Positions 8,067 through 17,707 of a stretch of DNA of 64,000 nt are shown here, piece by piece. Below the pieces are notes generated by a model, which had not been told where the DNA came from, searched no databases, and was given only the letters and a program-made list of their open reading frames with translations. Made by a program: the position numbers and the translations under genes. The stretch is from CAMPJU01 sp036675265 (GTDB lineage Bacteria; Pseudomonadota; Gammaproteobacteria; Xanthomonadales; Xanthomonadaceae). The stretch is from contig JAKFFJ010000088.1 in the NCBI GenBank assembly GCA_036675265.1, positions 1 through 64,000 on the forward strand, given 5' to 3'. Each line of letters begins with the position of its first letter. Position 1 is the stretch's first letter.

Positions 8067-8942
8067 TTACGAGAGGAGCAGCGACGACATCCGGCGACGG
8101 TAGCGGCCGACGAGCCCGGCATCGTCCAGGGTGCGGAACGCGTCGATCAGCGCCCGCCGTGGCAGGCCGTCGTCGAACGCCCGGTCGCGCTGGAGCATTT
8201 CCAGGAACTGTTGCAGGCCGCCCTCGGCGTCGCCCTCGACCAGGCGGCGGACCCCCAGCAGGTAGCGTGCGCGCAGGTCGCCGGGGTCGCGCGCGATGGC
8301 GGCCTCGAGCACCTCCGCGGGCGGTGCGTCCCTGGCTTCGGCGACGAATGCGAGGCGGGCGCGGGCGCGCAGGGTGCGTTCGTCGGTGGCCAGGTTCGCG
8401 GGCAGCGCGTCGATGAGCGTCGTCGCTTCATGCGCGTTGCCGGCGGCCAGCAGGGCGAGGGCGAGGTCCAGGCGCAGCGTCGCGTCGTCCGGCGCGGCCT
8501 CGACCGCCTTGCGCAGCCGCATGACTTCGGCGTGCGGGTCGGCGGGCGGGGCTGGCGCGGCATCGTCCACCGCCGCGCCGCCGTCGATGGCCGGTGCGGG
8601 CTCGATGCCGTGGTGCTTCAGGAACTCGCGCAACTGCCCTTCCGGCAGCGCGCCGGGGAAGCCATCCACCAGCTGCCCGTCCTTGACCAGCATCACCGTC
8701 GGGATCGAGCGCACCTGGAACGCCGCCGCGAGTTGCTGCTCGGCGTCCACGTCGATCTTCGCGAGGCGGAACGCGCCATTGTATTCGGCCGCCAGCTTCT
8801 CGAGGATGGGCCCGAGCGTCTTGCAGGGACCGCACCACGCCGCCCAGAAATCGACCAGGACCGGGACTTCCAGCGACGCCTGGATGACCTCGGCTTCGAA
8901 GGTCGCGGCGGTGGCGTCGAAGGCGTGGGTGGCGTCGGCCAT
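8067..8942 (-). CDS. cnoX: CnoX-type thioredoxin/TPR co-chaperone
   Basis: A 291-residue protein. The N-terminal thioredoxin fold has active site WAAWCGPCK (Cys37, Cys40). The C-terminal half is Ala/Arg-rich helical TPR-like repeats ending FEMLQRDRAFDDGLPR-like, as in YbbN/CnoX. E. coli CnoX has lost the catalytic pair (SxxC), whereas this protein keeps a full CxxC. It may therefore combine holdase activity and transfer to GroEL or DnaK with real redox activity; that is inference from known CnoX types. The start at 8942 has AAGGAG upstream; an upstream in-frame ATG lacks this. Confidence 0.88.
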   Translation of the reverse strand: MADATHAFDATAATFEAEVIQASLEVPVLVDFWAAWCGPCKTLGPILEKLAAEYNGAFRLAKIDVDAEQQLAAAFQVRSIPTVMLVKDGQLVDGFPGALPEGQLREFLKHHGIEPAPAIDGGAAVDDAAPAPPADPHAEVMRLRKAVEAAPDDATLRLDLALALLAAGNAHEATTLIDALPANLATDERTLRARARLAFVAEARDAPPAEVLEAAIARDPGDLRARYLLGVRRLVEGDAEGGLQQFLEMLQRDRAFDDGLPRRALIDAFRTLDDAGLVGRYRRRMSSLLLS

Positions 8943-8996
8943 GGCGCGGCTCCTTGCAAACGGGGCCGCCATGGTAGCGGCGCCCGCGTCAATGCT

Positions 8997-9244
8997 TCAT
9001 CCATGCCTGAGCTTGAGGGCCAGGATGGTGGCCGACAGCACGAAGGTGATCGCGTTCGACACGATCATCGGCCACGACCCGAGCACGATGCCGTAGCCGA
9101 ACCAGAACGCGATGCCGATGGTGAACACCACGTACATCCCGAGCGAAATCGAATGCGTGTCGCGCGTGCGGATGGTCTTGGCCGCCTGTGGCACGAAGGC
9201 CAGCGTGGTCAATGTCGCGGCGACGTAGCCCGTCCATTCCATGG

Positions 9245-9248
<4 letters not shown>
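8997..9248 (-). CDS. SemiSWEET/MtN3-like (PQ-loop) small transporter
   Basis: An 83-residue protein with three predicted membrane helices and the PQ-loop signature near the start (LAFVPQAAKTIRTRDTHSIS). This is the SemiSWEET pattern of a half-transporter that dimerises to move small sugars. The start codon at 9248 overlaps the stop of the upstream amidohydrolase (ATGA). A second in-frame ATG (9242) would shorten it by two residues. The coupling suggests a shared transcript. Substrate cannot be told from sequence. Confidence 0.82.
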
Positions 9249-10564
<1,316 letters not shown>

Positions 10565-10665
10565 CGTGGAGTCCCCATGGAGCGAACTTCGATCATGGCA
10601 GGGGATGGTGCGCTGCGGTAGGCTTTCGGGCCGCTCCACGCCCCTGCAGCCACGTCCCCATCGCC

Positions 10666-13407
10666 TTGAACGCCGACCCCCAAGCGCACGACCCCGCCAC
10701 CTACCAGCCCGCCGCCCTCGAGGCCGCCGCGCAGAGATTCTGGGGGGAGACGGGTGCCTTCGAGGTCCGCGAGCTGCCCGGCCGCGAGAAGTTCTACTGC
10801 CTGTCGATGCTGCCGTACCCGTCCGGTGCGCTGCACATGGGCCACGTGCGCAACTACACGATCGGCGACGTCATCAGCCGTTACCAGCGCATGACCGGCA
10901 AGAACGTGCTCCAGCCGATGGGCTGGGACGCGTTCGGCCTGCCCGCGGAGAACGCGGCGATCAAGCACCACACCGCGCCGGCGAAGTGGACCTACGCCAA
11001 CATCGCGCACATGAAGGCGCAGCTGCAGGCGATGGGCTACGCGATCGACTGGTCGCGCGAGTTCGCCACCTGCCAGCCGTCCTACTACGTGCACGAGCAG
11101 CGGATGTTCGTGCGCCTGATGAAGAAGGGCCTGGCCTATCGCCGCAACTCGGTCGTGAACTGGGATCCGGTCGACCACACCGTGCTCGCCAACGAGCAGG
11201 TGATCGACGGCCGCGGCTGGCGCACGGGCGCGCTGGTGGAGAAGCGCGAGATCCCGCAGTGGTTCCTGCGCATCACCGACTACGCGCAGGAACTGCTGGA
11301 CGGGCTCGACCGGCTCGACGGCTGGCCGGACCCGGTCAAGACCATGCAGCGCAACTGGATCGGCCGCAGCGAGGGGCTGGAGTTCGCGTTCGACCTCCAG
11401 GGCACCCAGGACCAGTTGCGGGTCTTCACCACGCGCCCGGACACGCTGGCAGGCGCCACTTTCGTGTCGATCGCCGCCGAGCATCCGCTGGCGCGCGCGG
11501 CGGCCGCGGGCAATCCGGAACTGCGCGACTTCATCGCCGGCCTCGGCAAGGGCGGCGTGTCCGAGGCCGAGCTGGAGACCCAGGAAAAGCGCGGCATGGA
11601 CACCGGCCTGCGCGCGGTGCACCCACTCACCGGCGAACTGCTCCCGGTGTTCGTCGCCAACTTCGTGCTGATGGGCTACGGCACCGGCGCGGTGATGGCG
11701 GTGCCGGGCCACGACCAGCGCGACTGGGAGTTCGCGCGTGCCCACGGGTTGCCGGTGAGGGTCGTCGTCGTGCCGGCCTCGGTGCGCGATGCACTGGAGG
11801 AGATCGGCGGCGACGTGGCGCGGCACATCGACCCGATGCGCAGCGCGCTGGGCGAGGCGGCGGCGGTCGATGCGTACCAGGCCAGCGCCGCGGTGCAGGT
11901 CGTCGACGCGTTCGTGCGCGGCGTGGCGGCGGAGGGCGCGTTCACCGAGCGCGGCTTCCTGGTCAATTCCGGCGAGCTCGACGGCATGGACTACGCCACC
12001 GCATTCGAGCACCTCGCCGCGCGGTTCGAACGGGAGGGCCGGGGCGAGCGACGCGTCAACTTCCGCCTGCGCGACTGGGGCGTGAGCCGGCAGCGCTACT
12101 GGGGCTGCCCGATCCCCGTGATCCACTGCGACACGTGCGGGCCGGTCCCGGTGCCCGAGGACCAGTTGCCGGTGATCCTGCCCGAGGACGTCGCGTTCAT
12201 GGGCACCGGTTCCCCGATCAAGGCGGACCCCGAATGGCGCAAGACCGCCTGCCCGCAGTGCGGCGGCGCGGCCGAGCGCGAGACCGACACCTTCGACACC
12301 TTCATGGAGTCGAGCTGGTACTACGCGCGCTACACCTCGCCCGGCGCGGACACGCAGGTCGACCAACGAGCCGATTACTGGCTGCCGGTCGACCAGTACA
12401 TCGGCGGCATCGAGCACGCGATCCTGCACCTGCTGTACTTCCGCTTCTACCACCGGCTGCTGCGCGACGCGGGGCTGGTGCAGTCGGACGAGCCGGCGCG
12501 CAACCTGCTGACGCAGGGCATGGTGATCGCCGAGACCTACTACCGGGAAGGCGACGGGGGCCGTCGCGAGTGGATCAATCCCGCGGACGTCGACGTCGTC
12601 CGCGGCGAGCATGGGCACGTCACCGGCGCGACGTTGCGCGCGGACGGCAACCCCGTCGCCATCGGCGGCGTCGAGAAGATGTCGAAGTCCAAGAACAACG
12701 GCGTCGACCCGCAGGCGATGATCGGCAAGTACGGCGCGGACACGGTGCGCCTGTTCTCGATGTTCGCCGCACCCCCCGAGCAGTCGCTGGAATGGAACGA
12801 GGCCGGCGTCGAGGGCATGGCGCGCTTCCTGCGCCGGTTCTGGCGCGAAGTGGCGACCCACGCGGCGCAGCCCGACCACCCGGTGGCCGACCCCGCGCGC
12901 ATGGACGCCAGGCAGAAGACGCTGCGCCGCCAGGTGCACGAGACGATCCAGAAGGTCGGCGACGACTACGGCCGCCGGCACAGCTTCAACACCGCGATCG
13001 CCGCGCTGATGGAACTGCTGAACCACGTGGCGAAGTTCGACGACGCCTCCGACCAGGGCCGCGCCGTGCGGCACGAGGCGCTGGAGGCGATGGTGCTGCT
13101 GCTCAACCCGGTGACCCCGCACGTCAGCCACGCGCTGTGGCAGGTGCTGGGCCACCCGGAGCAGTTGATCGAGGACGTGCCGTTCCCGAAGCCCGATCCC
13201 GCCGCGCTGGTCCGCGACTCGGTGACCCTGGCGGTGCAGGTCAACGGCAAGCTGCGCGGCACGATCGACATCGCCCCCGATGCCGGGCGCGAGGCCGCCG
13301 AGGCCGCCGCGCTCGCCGAGCCGGCGGTCAGGAAGTTCCTCGACGGGCAGCAGGTGCGCAAGGTGATCGTGGTGCCCGGGAAGATCGTGAACATCGTCGT
13401 CGCCTGA
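10666..13407 (+). CDS. leuS: Leucyl-tRNA synthetase
   Basis: Charges tRNA-Leu. A class I synthetase with HMGH (residues 57-60) and KMSKS (671-675). The editing domain shows FTTRPDTLAGATF and GTGAVMAVPGHDQRDWEF. The C-terminal anticodon-binding part ends in VPGKIVNIVVA. At 913 residues it is longer than the usual 860-880. Some of the extra length is an Ala/Val-rich insertion near 11830-11950 before the VNSGELDG motif. I chose TTG 10666 because no ATG lies between it and the conserved N-terminus; upstream ATGs would overlap the divergent amidohydrolase. It is first in leuS-lptE-holA-nadD-rsfS-rlmH. Confidence 0.95.
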   Translation: MNADPQAHDPATYQPAALEAAAQRFWGETGAFEVRELPGREKFYCLSMLPYPSGALHMGHVRNYTIGDVISRYQRMTGKNVLQPMGWDAFGLPAENAAIKHHTAPAKWTYANIAHMKAQLQAMGYAIDWSREFATCQPSYYVHEQRMFVRLMKKGLAYRRNSVVNWDPVDHTVLANEQVIDGRGWRTGALVEKREIPQWFLRITDYAQELLDGLDRLDGWPDPVKTMQRNWIGRSEGLEFAFDLQGTQDQLRVFTTRPDTLAGATFVSIAAEHPLARAAAAGNPELRDFIAGLGKGGVSEAELETQEKRGMDTGLRAVHPLTGELLPVFVANFVLMGYGTGAVMAVPGHDQRDWEFARAHGLPVRVVVVPASVRDALEEIGGDVARHIDPMRSALGEAAAVDAYQASAAVQVVDAFVRGVAAEGAFTERGFLVNSGELDGMDYATAFEHLAARFEREGRGERRVNFRLRDWGVSRQRYWGCPIPVIHCDTCGPVPVPEDQLPVILPEDVAFMGTGSPIKADPEWRKTACPQCGGAAERETDTFDTFMESSWYYARYTSPGADTQVDQRADYWLPVDQYIGGIEHAILHLLYFRFYHRLLRDAGLVQSDEPARNLLTQGMVIAETYYREGDGGRREWINPADVDVVRGEHGHVTGATLRADGNPVAIGGVEKMSKSKNNGVDPQAMIGKYGADTVRLFSMFAAPPEQSLEWNEAGVEGMARFLRRFWREVATHAAQPDHPVADPARMDARQKTLRRQVHETIQKVGDDYGRRHSFNTAIAALMELLNHVAKFDDASDQGRAVRHEALEAMVLLLNPVTPHVSHALWQVLGHPEQLIEDVPFPKPDPAALVRDSVTLAVQVNGKLRGTIDIAPDAGREAAEAAALAEPAVRKFLDGQQVRKVIVVPGKIVNIVVA

Positions 13408-13424
13408 GTCGGTAGACTGCCGCC

Positions 13425-13925
13425 ATGACCCGAAACGCCGCCTTCGCCCTGCTCGTGCTCGTCCTGTCCGGCTGCGGCTTCCACCTGCGCAATGCCCTCG
13501 TGCTGCCCGCCGACCTGGGGCCGGTGCGCGTGGAGGCGGACGATCCGTACAGCCCGCTCGCCGATTCGCTGGAGCGCGCGCTGGAGCGGGCCGGCGCGCT
13601 GACCGCCGACGCCGGAAGCGAGGATGTCGCGGTGCTGGACGTGGTCTCCGAGCGCTGGGCGGACACGCCGCTGAGCGTCGACGCCCAGGGCCGGGCCCAG
13701 GAGTTCACGCTGCGCTATGCGGTGGTGTTCGAGATGCGCGCCGCGGACGGCACGGTGAGGGTGCCCCGGCAGGTCGTCGAGCTTTCCAGGGATTACGTGT
13801 CCCCGCCGTCCAATGCCATCGGCACCGACAGCGAGCGCGAGATCCTCGCGCGCGAACTCCGTCGCGAGATGGGCGCCGCGATCCTGCGCCGGATCGACGC
13901 CGCGGCACGCGGCGTCGCGGGCTGA
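13425..13925 (+). CDS. lptE: LPS-assembly lipoprotein LptE
   Basis: A 166-residue outer-membrane lipoprotein that plugs LptD in the LPS export machine. It has a signal peptide with lipobox LSGC, directly followed by the family signature GFHLR. Late motifs include RDYVSPPSNAIGTDSER and REMGAAILRRIDA, matching the SxDPxxxLxKxxExxxLxxxM-type end of LptE. It lies 17 bases after leuS and upstream of holA, the standard gammaproteobacterial order leuS-lptE-holA. Confidence 0.93.
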   Translation: MTRNAAFALLVLVLSGCGFHLRNALVLPADLGPVRVEADDPYSPLADSLERALERAGALTADAGSEDVAVLDVVSERWADTPLSVDAQGRAQEFTLRYAVVFEMRAADGTVRVPRQVVELSRDYVSPPSNAIGTDSEREILARELRREMGAAILRRIDAAARGVAG

Positions 13926-13944
13926 TCCCCCGCCGGGCCGGCCG

Positions 13945-14991
13945 ATGCAGGAACTGAGGCCGGACCGGCTCGCGGGGCAGCTCGCCGGCGGTGCGCTGGC
14001 CCCCGCCTGGCTGGTGGCCGGGCCCGAACCGCTGCTGGTCCAGGAGGCGGCCGACGCGATCCGTGCCGCGGCGCGCGCGCAGGGCATCACCGAACGCGAG
14101 ATCCACGACGCCGACGGGCGTGACTACGACTGGAACGCACTGTCGGCCGCGTTCCGCGCGCCCAGCCTGTTCTCGCCGCGACGGCTGGTGGAAGTGCGGT
14201 TGCCGTCCGGCAAGCCGGGCAAGGAAGGCGGCAAGGTGCTGGCCGAATTCTGCGACGACCCGCCGCCCGACGTGGTGCTCCTGGTGACCGCCGGCGAGTG
14301 GAGCCGTGCGCACGCGGGCAAGTGGAGCGAGGCGATCGGTCGCATCGGCCATGTCGTCGTCGCCTGGCCGGTGAAGCCGCACGAGCAGGTCGAGTGGATC
14401 GACCGGCGCGCGCGGAGCCGGGGCCTGCGCCTGGAGCGCGCGGCGGTCGCGCTGCTGGCCGAACGGGTGGAAGGCAACCTGCTGGCCGCGGCCCAGGAGG
14501 TCGACAAGCTGGTGCTGCTGGCCGACGGCGCGACCGTCGATGCCGCGCGGCTGCAATCGCTGGTCGCCGATGCCGCCCGCTTCGACGTGTTCCGGTTGTG
14601 CGAGGCCGCGTTGAACGGGCAGGGCGGGCAGGTCGCGCGGATGCTGGCCGGCTTGCGCGCGGAGGGCGATGCCGTGCCTGCATTGCTCGGGATGGTCGCA
14701 AGGGAACTCCTTGCCGTCGCCGCGCTCGCGCGCGTGCAGGCGGGCGGCGGAAACCTCGCGGCCGAGTTCAAGGCGCAGCGCATCTGGGATTCGAAGCAGG
14801 CGATGTACCGCCGCGCGCTTGCGCGGCACGACGCCGCGCGGTGGGAGCGCTTCGCCGCCGAGGCCGGCCGGGTCGACCGGACGGCGAAGGGCCGGCCACC
14901 GCCGGGTGCGACCAACGACCCCTGGCAGGCACTCGAACGACTGCTGCTGGCGGTCGCCGACAAGCAGGCCGCAGCGCTGGTCGATGGTTGA
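13945..14991 (+). CDS. holA: DNA polymerase III delta subunit
   Basis: A 348-residue clamp-loader subunit that opens the beta clamp. The N-terminal AAA-like domain shows the YLVxGPExLLxQEA-type motif (LVAGPEPLLVQEAAD), then SLFSPRRLVEVRLPSGK, and the C-terminal collar helices include IWDSKQAMYRRAL. The start is ATG 13945, 19 bases after lptE. Its last codons overlap nadD by 8 bases. Confidence 0.93.
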   Translation: MQELRPDRLAGQLAGGALAPAWLVAGPEPLLVQEAADAIRAAARAQGITEREIHDADGRDYDWNALSAAFRAPSLFSPRRLVEVRLPSGKPGKEGGKVLAEFCDDPPPDVVLLVTAGEWSRAHAGKWSEAIGRIGHVVVAWPVKPHEQVEWIDRRARSRGLRLERAAVALLAERVEGNLLAAAQEVDKLVLLADGATVDAARLQSLVADAARFDVFRLCEAALNGQGGQVARMLAGLRAEGDAVPALLGMVARELLAVAALARVQAGGGNLAAEFKAQRIWDSKQAMYRRALARHDAARWERFAAEAGRVDRTAKGRPPPGATNDPWQALERLLLAVADKQAAALVDG

Positions 14992-15682
14992 CGCCGAACG
15001 CCCGCTGCTGGTCTTCCATGGCGGCACGTTCGATCCCGTGCATTGCGGCCACCTGGCCATCGCCGAAGCCGCGCGCGACCGGCTGGAGGCGACCGTGCAC
15101 CTGCTGCCTTCGGCCGATCCGCCGCATCGCGCACCGACCGGCGCCGGCGCGACCCACCGCGCCGCGATGCTGGCGCTGGCCGTGGCAGGGCGCCCGCGCC
15201 TGCAGGTCGACACACGCGAACTGGAACGTGGCGTCCCGACGCGCACCATCGACACGCTGCATGCGGTCCGCCGCGAGGCCGGCGCGGACATCCCCATCGC
15301 CTTCGTCGTCGGTGCGGACAGCTTCCGCGGCCTGCCGGGCTGGAAGGGCTGGCCCGCGCTGCTCGACGAGGCGCACTGGGTCGTCGCGGGGCGCGAGGGC
15401 CACCCCGTCGACGCCACGCTGCCGTCCGGGCTGGCGACGGTGGTCCGGCACCGGTGGACCGACGATCCCGATGCCCTGCGCGCCAGCCGTGGCGGATGCG
15501 TGCTGCGGCTGGACCAGCCGCTGCATCCCGCGTCCGCGTCGATGGTCCGCGCGCAGGTTGCCGCGGGCGGACCCTGGCGCGCGCTGGTGCCGGCCGCCGT
15601 GGCCGCGTACATCGACCATCACCGGCTCTACATGGACCCGGGCGCAGGCTCTGGCCCCGGTTTCGGTGCCGTGCCCCCATGA
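14984..15682 (+). CDS. nadD: Nicotinate-nucleotide adenylyltransferase
   Basis: A 232-residue enzyme that makes deamido-NAD from nicotinate mononucleotide. It has the nucleotidyltransferase motif GGTFDPVHCGHL (from about residue 13), FVVGADSFRGLPGWKGW, and a C-terminal SASMVRAQ in place of the usual ISSTxIR. ATG 14984 overlaps the holA end by 8 bases. The last 25 residues are Gly/Pro-rich. The order holA-nadD-rsfS is conserved. Confidence 0.94.
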   Translation: MVDAERPLLVFHGGTFDPVHCGHLAIAEAARDRLEATVHLLPSADPPHRAPTGAGATHRAAMLALAVAGRPRLQVDTRELERGVPTRTIDTLHAVRREAGADIPIAFVVGADSFRGLPGWKGWPALLDEAHWVVAGREGHPVDATLPSGLATVVRHRWTDDPDALRASRGGCVLRLDQPLHPASASMVRAQVAAGGPWRALVPAAVAAYIDHHRLYMDPGAGSGPGFGAVPP

Positions 15683-15700
15683 ACGCGCGGACCGCGCCGC

Positions 15701-15706
15701 TATAAT
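15701..15706 (+). promoter_or_regulatory. Consensus -10 box TATAAT upstream of rsfS
   Basis: A perfect TATAAT in otherwise G/C-rich sequence, 19 bases after the nadD stop. No good -35 is visible at 16-18 bases (CATGAA-like at best). The first ATG (15711) is only 4 bases downstream, so a start site about 7 bases after the box would fall at or just past that ATG. It suggests an internal promoter for rsfS-rlmH; not proven. Confidence 0.45.
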
Positions 15707-15710
15707 TTCC

Positions 15711-15752
15711 ATGTCGGCAATCCGCCGATCGCACGGAGCCCACGCCTCTTGA
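15711..15752 (+). CDS. Possible 13-codon leader peptide overlapping the rsfS start
   Basis: A short reading frame, MSAIRRSHGAHAS, starts 4 bases after TATAAT and stops at TGA 15750-15752. That stop overlaps the TTG start of rsfS (TTGA). Arg/His codons are dense for its length. It could be a translated leader coupled to rsfS or chance; there is no homology evidence. It has no room for a Shine-Dalgarno site if transcription starts just downstream of TATAAT. Confidence 0.25.
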   Translation: MSAIRRSHGAHAS

Positions 15753-16186
15753 CCACCCCGGCCCACGTCATCAAGACCCGCCTGCCCAACCCGCCGCCAC
15801 CGACCGAAACCCTGCTCAAGACGGTCCGGGATGCGACGGAAGAACTGAAAGCGAAGGATGTCGTCGAGATCGACGTGCGCGGCAAGAGCAGCGTGACCGA
15901 TTTCATGGTCATCGCCTCGGGCACGTCGAGCCGGCACGTGAAGTCCATCGCCGACGAAGTCATGCGCTTCGCCAAGCGCCTGGACGTGCAACCGATCGGC
16001 GTGGAAGGCGAACGCGAAGCCGAATGGGTGCTGGTGGACCTGGGCGACGTCGTGGTCCACGTGATGCTGCCGCGGGTGCGCGAGTTCTACGCGCTCGAGC
16101 GCCTGTGGACGGTGGGCGACCAGCCGCCGGACGGCATCGACGAGTACGGCGACGACCGCGCCGACGATCGACGCGAAGCGGGCTGA
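15749..16186 (+). CDS. rsfS: Ribosomal silencing factor RsfS
   Basis: A 145-residue protein of the RsfS/Iojap family, which binds L14 on the 50S subunit and blocks subunit joining in stationary phase. Visible motifs are ELKAKDVVEIDVRGKSSVTD, FMVIASGTSSRHVKSIAD, EGEREAEWVLVDLGDVVVH and REFYALERLW. The start is TTG 15749, with CGGAG about 11 bases upstream; there is no ATG before the conserved core. The short C-terminal tail is acidic. It sits between nadD and rlmH. Confidence 0.92.
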   Translation: MTTPAHVIKTRLPNPPPPTETLLKTVRDATEELKAKDVVEIDVRGKSSVTDFMVIASGTSSRHVKSIADEVMRFAKRLDVQPIGVEGEREAEWVLVDLGDVVVHVMLPRVREFYALERLWTVGDQPPDGIDEYGDDRADDRREAG

Positions 16187-16213
16187 CGCGCGCCCGGCGG
16201 CGCGGCCGGCGGC

Positions 16214-16684
16214 ATGAAGGCACGCCTCATCGCCGTCGGCGAACGCGCGCCCGCCTGGGTCGCGGACGGTTTCGCCGAATACCGGAAGCGGCTCTCGCAC
16301 TGGCTGCCGCTGGAACTGGTGGAGGTCGCGCCCGGGCTGCGCGGCAAGCATCGCGACACCCTGCGCGCGATGTCGGACGAAGGCGCGCGCGTGCTGGGCG
16401 CGTTGCCTTCCGATGCCTGGGTCGTGGCGCTCGACGGTCGCGGCAAGCCGTGGACCTCGGAGCAGCTGGCGACCCGCCTCGAGCACTGGCGCACGCAGGG
16501 CCGCGACCTGGCGTTCCTCATCGGCGGCCCCGAAGGCCACGCGCCCGAGGTGCTTGCGCGGGCCGACGAGTGCTGGTCACTGGGGCCGCTCACCCTGCCG
16601 CACATGCTGGTGCGGCTGGTGGCGGGCGAGCAGCTGTACCGCGCGGCGGCGCTGCTCGCCAACCATCCCTACCACCGCGCCTGA
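16214..16684 (+). CDS. rlmH: 23S rRNA pseudouridine-1915 N3-methyltransferase
   Basis: A 156-residue SPOUT methyltransferase that methylates pseudouridine 1915 in helix 69 of 23S rRNA. The knotted C-terminal region shows LDGRGKPWTSEQLA, LAFLIGGPEGHAPEV, and LTLPHMLVRLVAGEQLYRAA, the SAM-binding trefoil motifs. Length fits the family (about 155). It is last in the leuS operon and converges on the TonB-like gene with four bases between. Confidence 0.95.
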   Translation: MKARLIAVGERAPAWVADGFAEYRKRLSHWLPLELVEVAPGLRGKHRDTLRAMSDEGARVLGALPSDAWVVALDGRGKPWTSEQLATRLEHWRTQGRDLAFLIGGPEGHAPEVLARADECWSLGPLTLPHMLVRLVAGEQLYRAAALLANHPYHRA

Positions 16685-16688
16685 CGGC

Positions 16689-17366
16689 TCAGTCCAGGGA
16701 GAAGTCGATCGGCACCCGCCCGATCGCCTGCACCGGGTGTCCGTCGCGCGTCGCGGGGCGGAAGCGCCAGTGCGCGAGCACGTGCCGGCGTGCGGCCTGG
16801 TCGAGTTCGCGATGGCCGCTGCTGTCGACGATGTCCACTTCCAGCGGCCGGCCGTCGACGTCCACCAGCACCTGCAGCATCACCAGGCCCTCGTCGCCAT
16901 TGCGGACCGCATCGCGCGGATAGGGCGGGGCGGTCGCGACCGCGTACTCGAGCGTCATCGGTGCCGGACCGGCGGAGACCGGTGCGGCTTCCGTCGAAGC
17001 GACCTGCGGCGGCGCCACCGGCTGCGTCACGGGCAGGGTGCCCTGGTCGATGACGACCGGTGCGACCACCGGGGCGGTCGGCACCACCGGGACCGCCGCC
17101 ACGCGCGGCACGTCCGTCGGCGGGCGCACCGTCGCGACCTGCGGGGGCAGGACGGGGGGCTTGGGTGTCGCCGGGAGGATCCAGACGGCGGGCGGATCGG
17201 GCGGCGGGGCGGGTGGCGGTGCCTGCAGGGGCATCAGCAGCAATCCCGCGGCGATGGTGTTGATCGCGATGGCGCTGCTGTAGCCGAGGATGCGGACGAC
17301 GTCCATGCGCGCCGTGCGATGCACGGGGTAGGACACACGGTGACGCGCGGAAAGGATTGCGCTCAT
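16689..17366 (-). CDS. TonB-like energy transducer
   Basis: A 225-residue protein with an N-terminal membrane anchor (about residues 24-45), a Pro/Val-rich periplasmic spacer, and a C-terminal TonB domain: PPYPRDAVRNGDEGLVMLQVLVDVDGRPLEV, then an amphipathic helix and HWRFRPATRDGHPV. It probably couples ExbBD force to outer-membrane receptors, or is one of several paralogues. The start at 17366 has AGGTG upstream. No ExbB/ExbD genes are adjacent. Confidence 0.85.
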   Translation of the reverse strand: MSAILSARHRVSYPVHRTARMDVVRILGYSSAIAINTIAAGLLLMPLQAPPPAPPPDPPAVWILPATPKPPVLPPQVATVRPPTDVPRVAAVPVVPTAPVVAPVVIDQGTLPVTQPVAPPQVASTEAAPVSAGPAPMTLEYAVATAPPYPRDAVRNGDEGLVMLQVLVDVDGRPLEVDIVDSSGHRELDQAARRHVLAHWRFRPATRDGHPVQAIGRVPIDFSLD

Positions 17367-17506
17367 GCCGCACCTCCGGTCAAGGGGCGGGGCGCGCGGG
17401 ATTGGCGCCCCGACGACCCACCATTCGCATGCGTACCGGGCCATGGCAAGTTCCGCGGGACCGACGGCGCGGCTTTGCCGACAGTCGGACCGGGCTTGCG
17501 GCAGGG

Positions 17507-17707
17507 TCAGTCGGTGCCGTTGGCGCTGTCGTCGGGGTCGCGTTCCACGCCGCCCTCCTCCGGCGACGGCGGGTCGTCGCGGCCGTGCGGCGCGCGCACG
17601 TCGCCGCGGTCGCGCGGCCGGTCCTCGGCATAGCCGGGGGTGCCGGCGGCGTCCGGCGCCGCCTTCGGCGGCACGGACTTGCCGGATGGCGCCTGGCGGT
17701 CCGGCAT
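17507..17707 (-). CDS. Small hydrophilic protein of unknown function, coupled to the SIMPL gene
   Basis: A 66-residue frame rich in Asp, Arg, Pro and Gly, with no signal or membrane segment and no recognised domain. Its ATG shares a base with the SIMPL gene stop (TGATG at 17705-17709), the same coupling pattern as other real junctions here, which is the main support. Low-complexity composition in high-GC DNA can also arise by chance. Confidence 0.4.
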   Translation of the reverse strand: MPDRQAPSGKSVPPKAAPDAAGTPGYAEDRPRDRGDVRAPHGRDDPPSPEEGGVERDPDDSANGTD

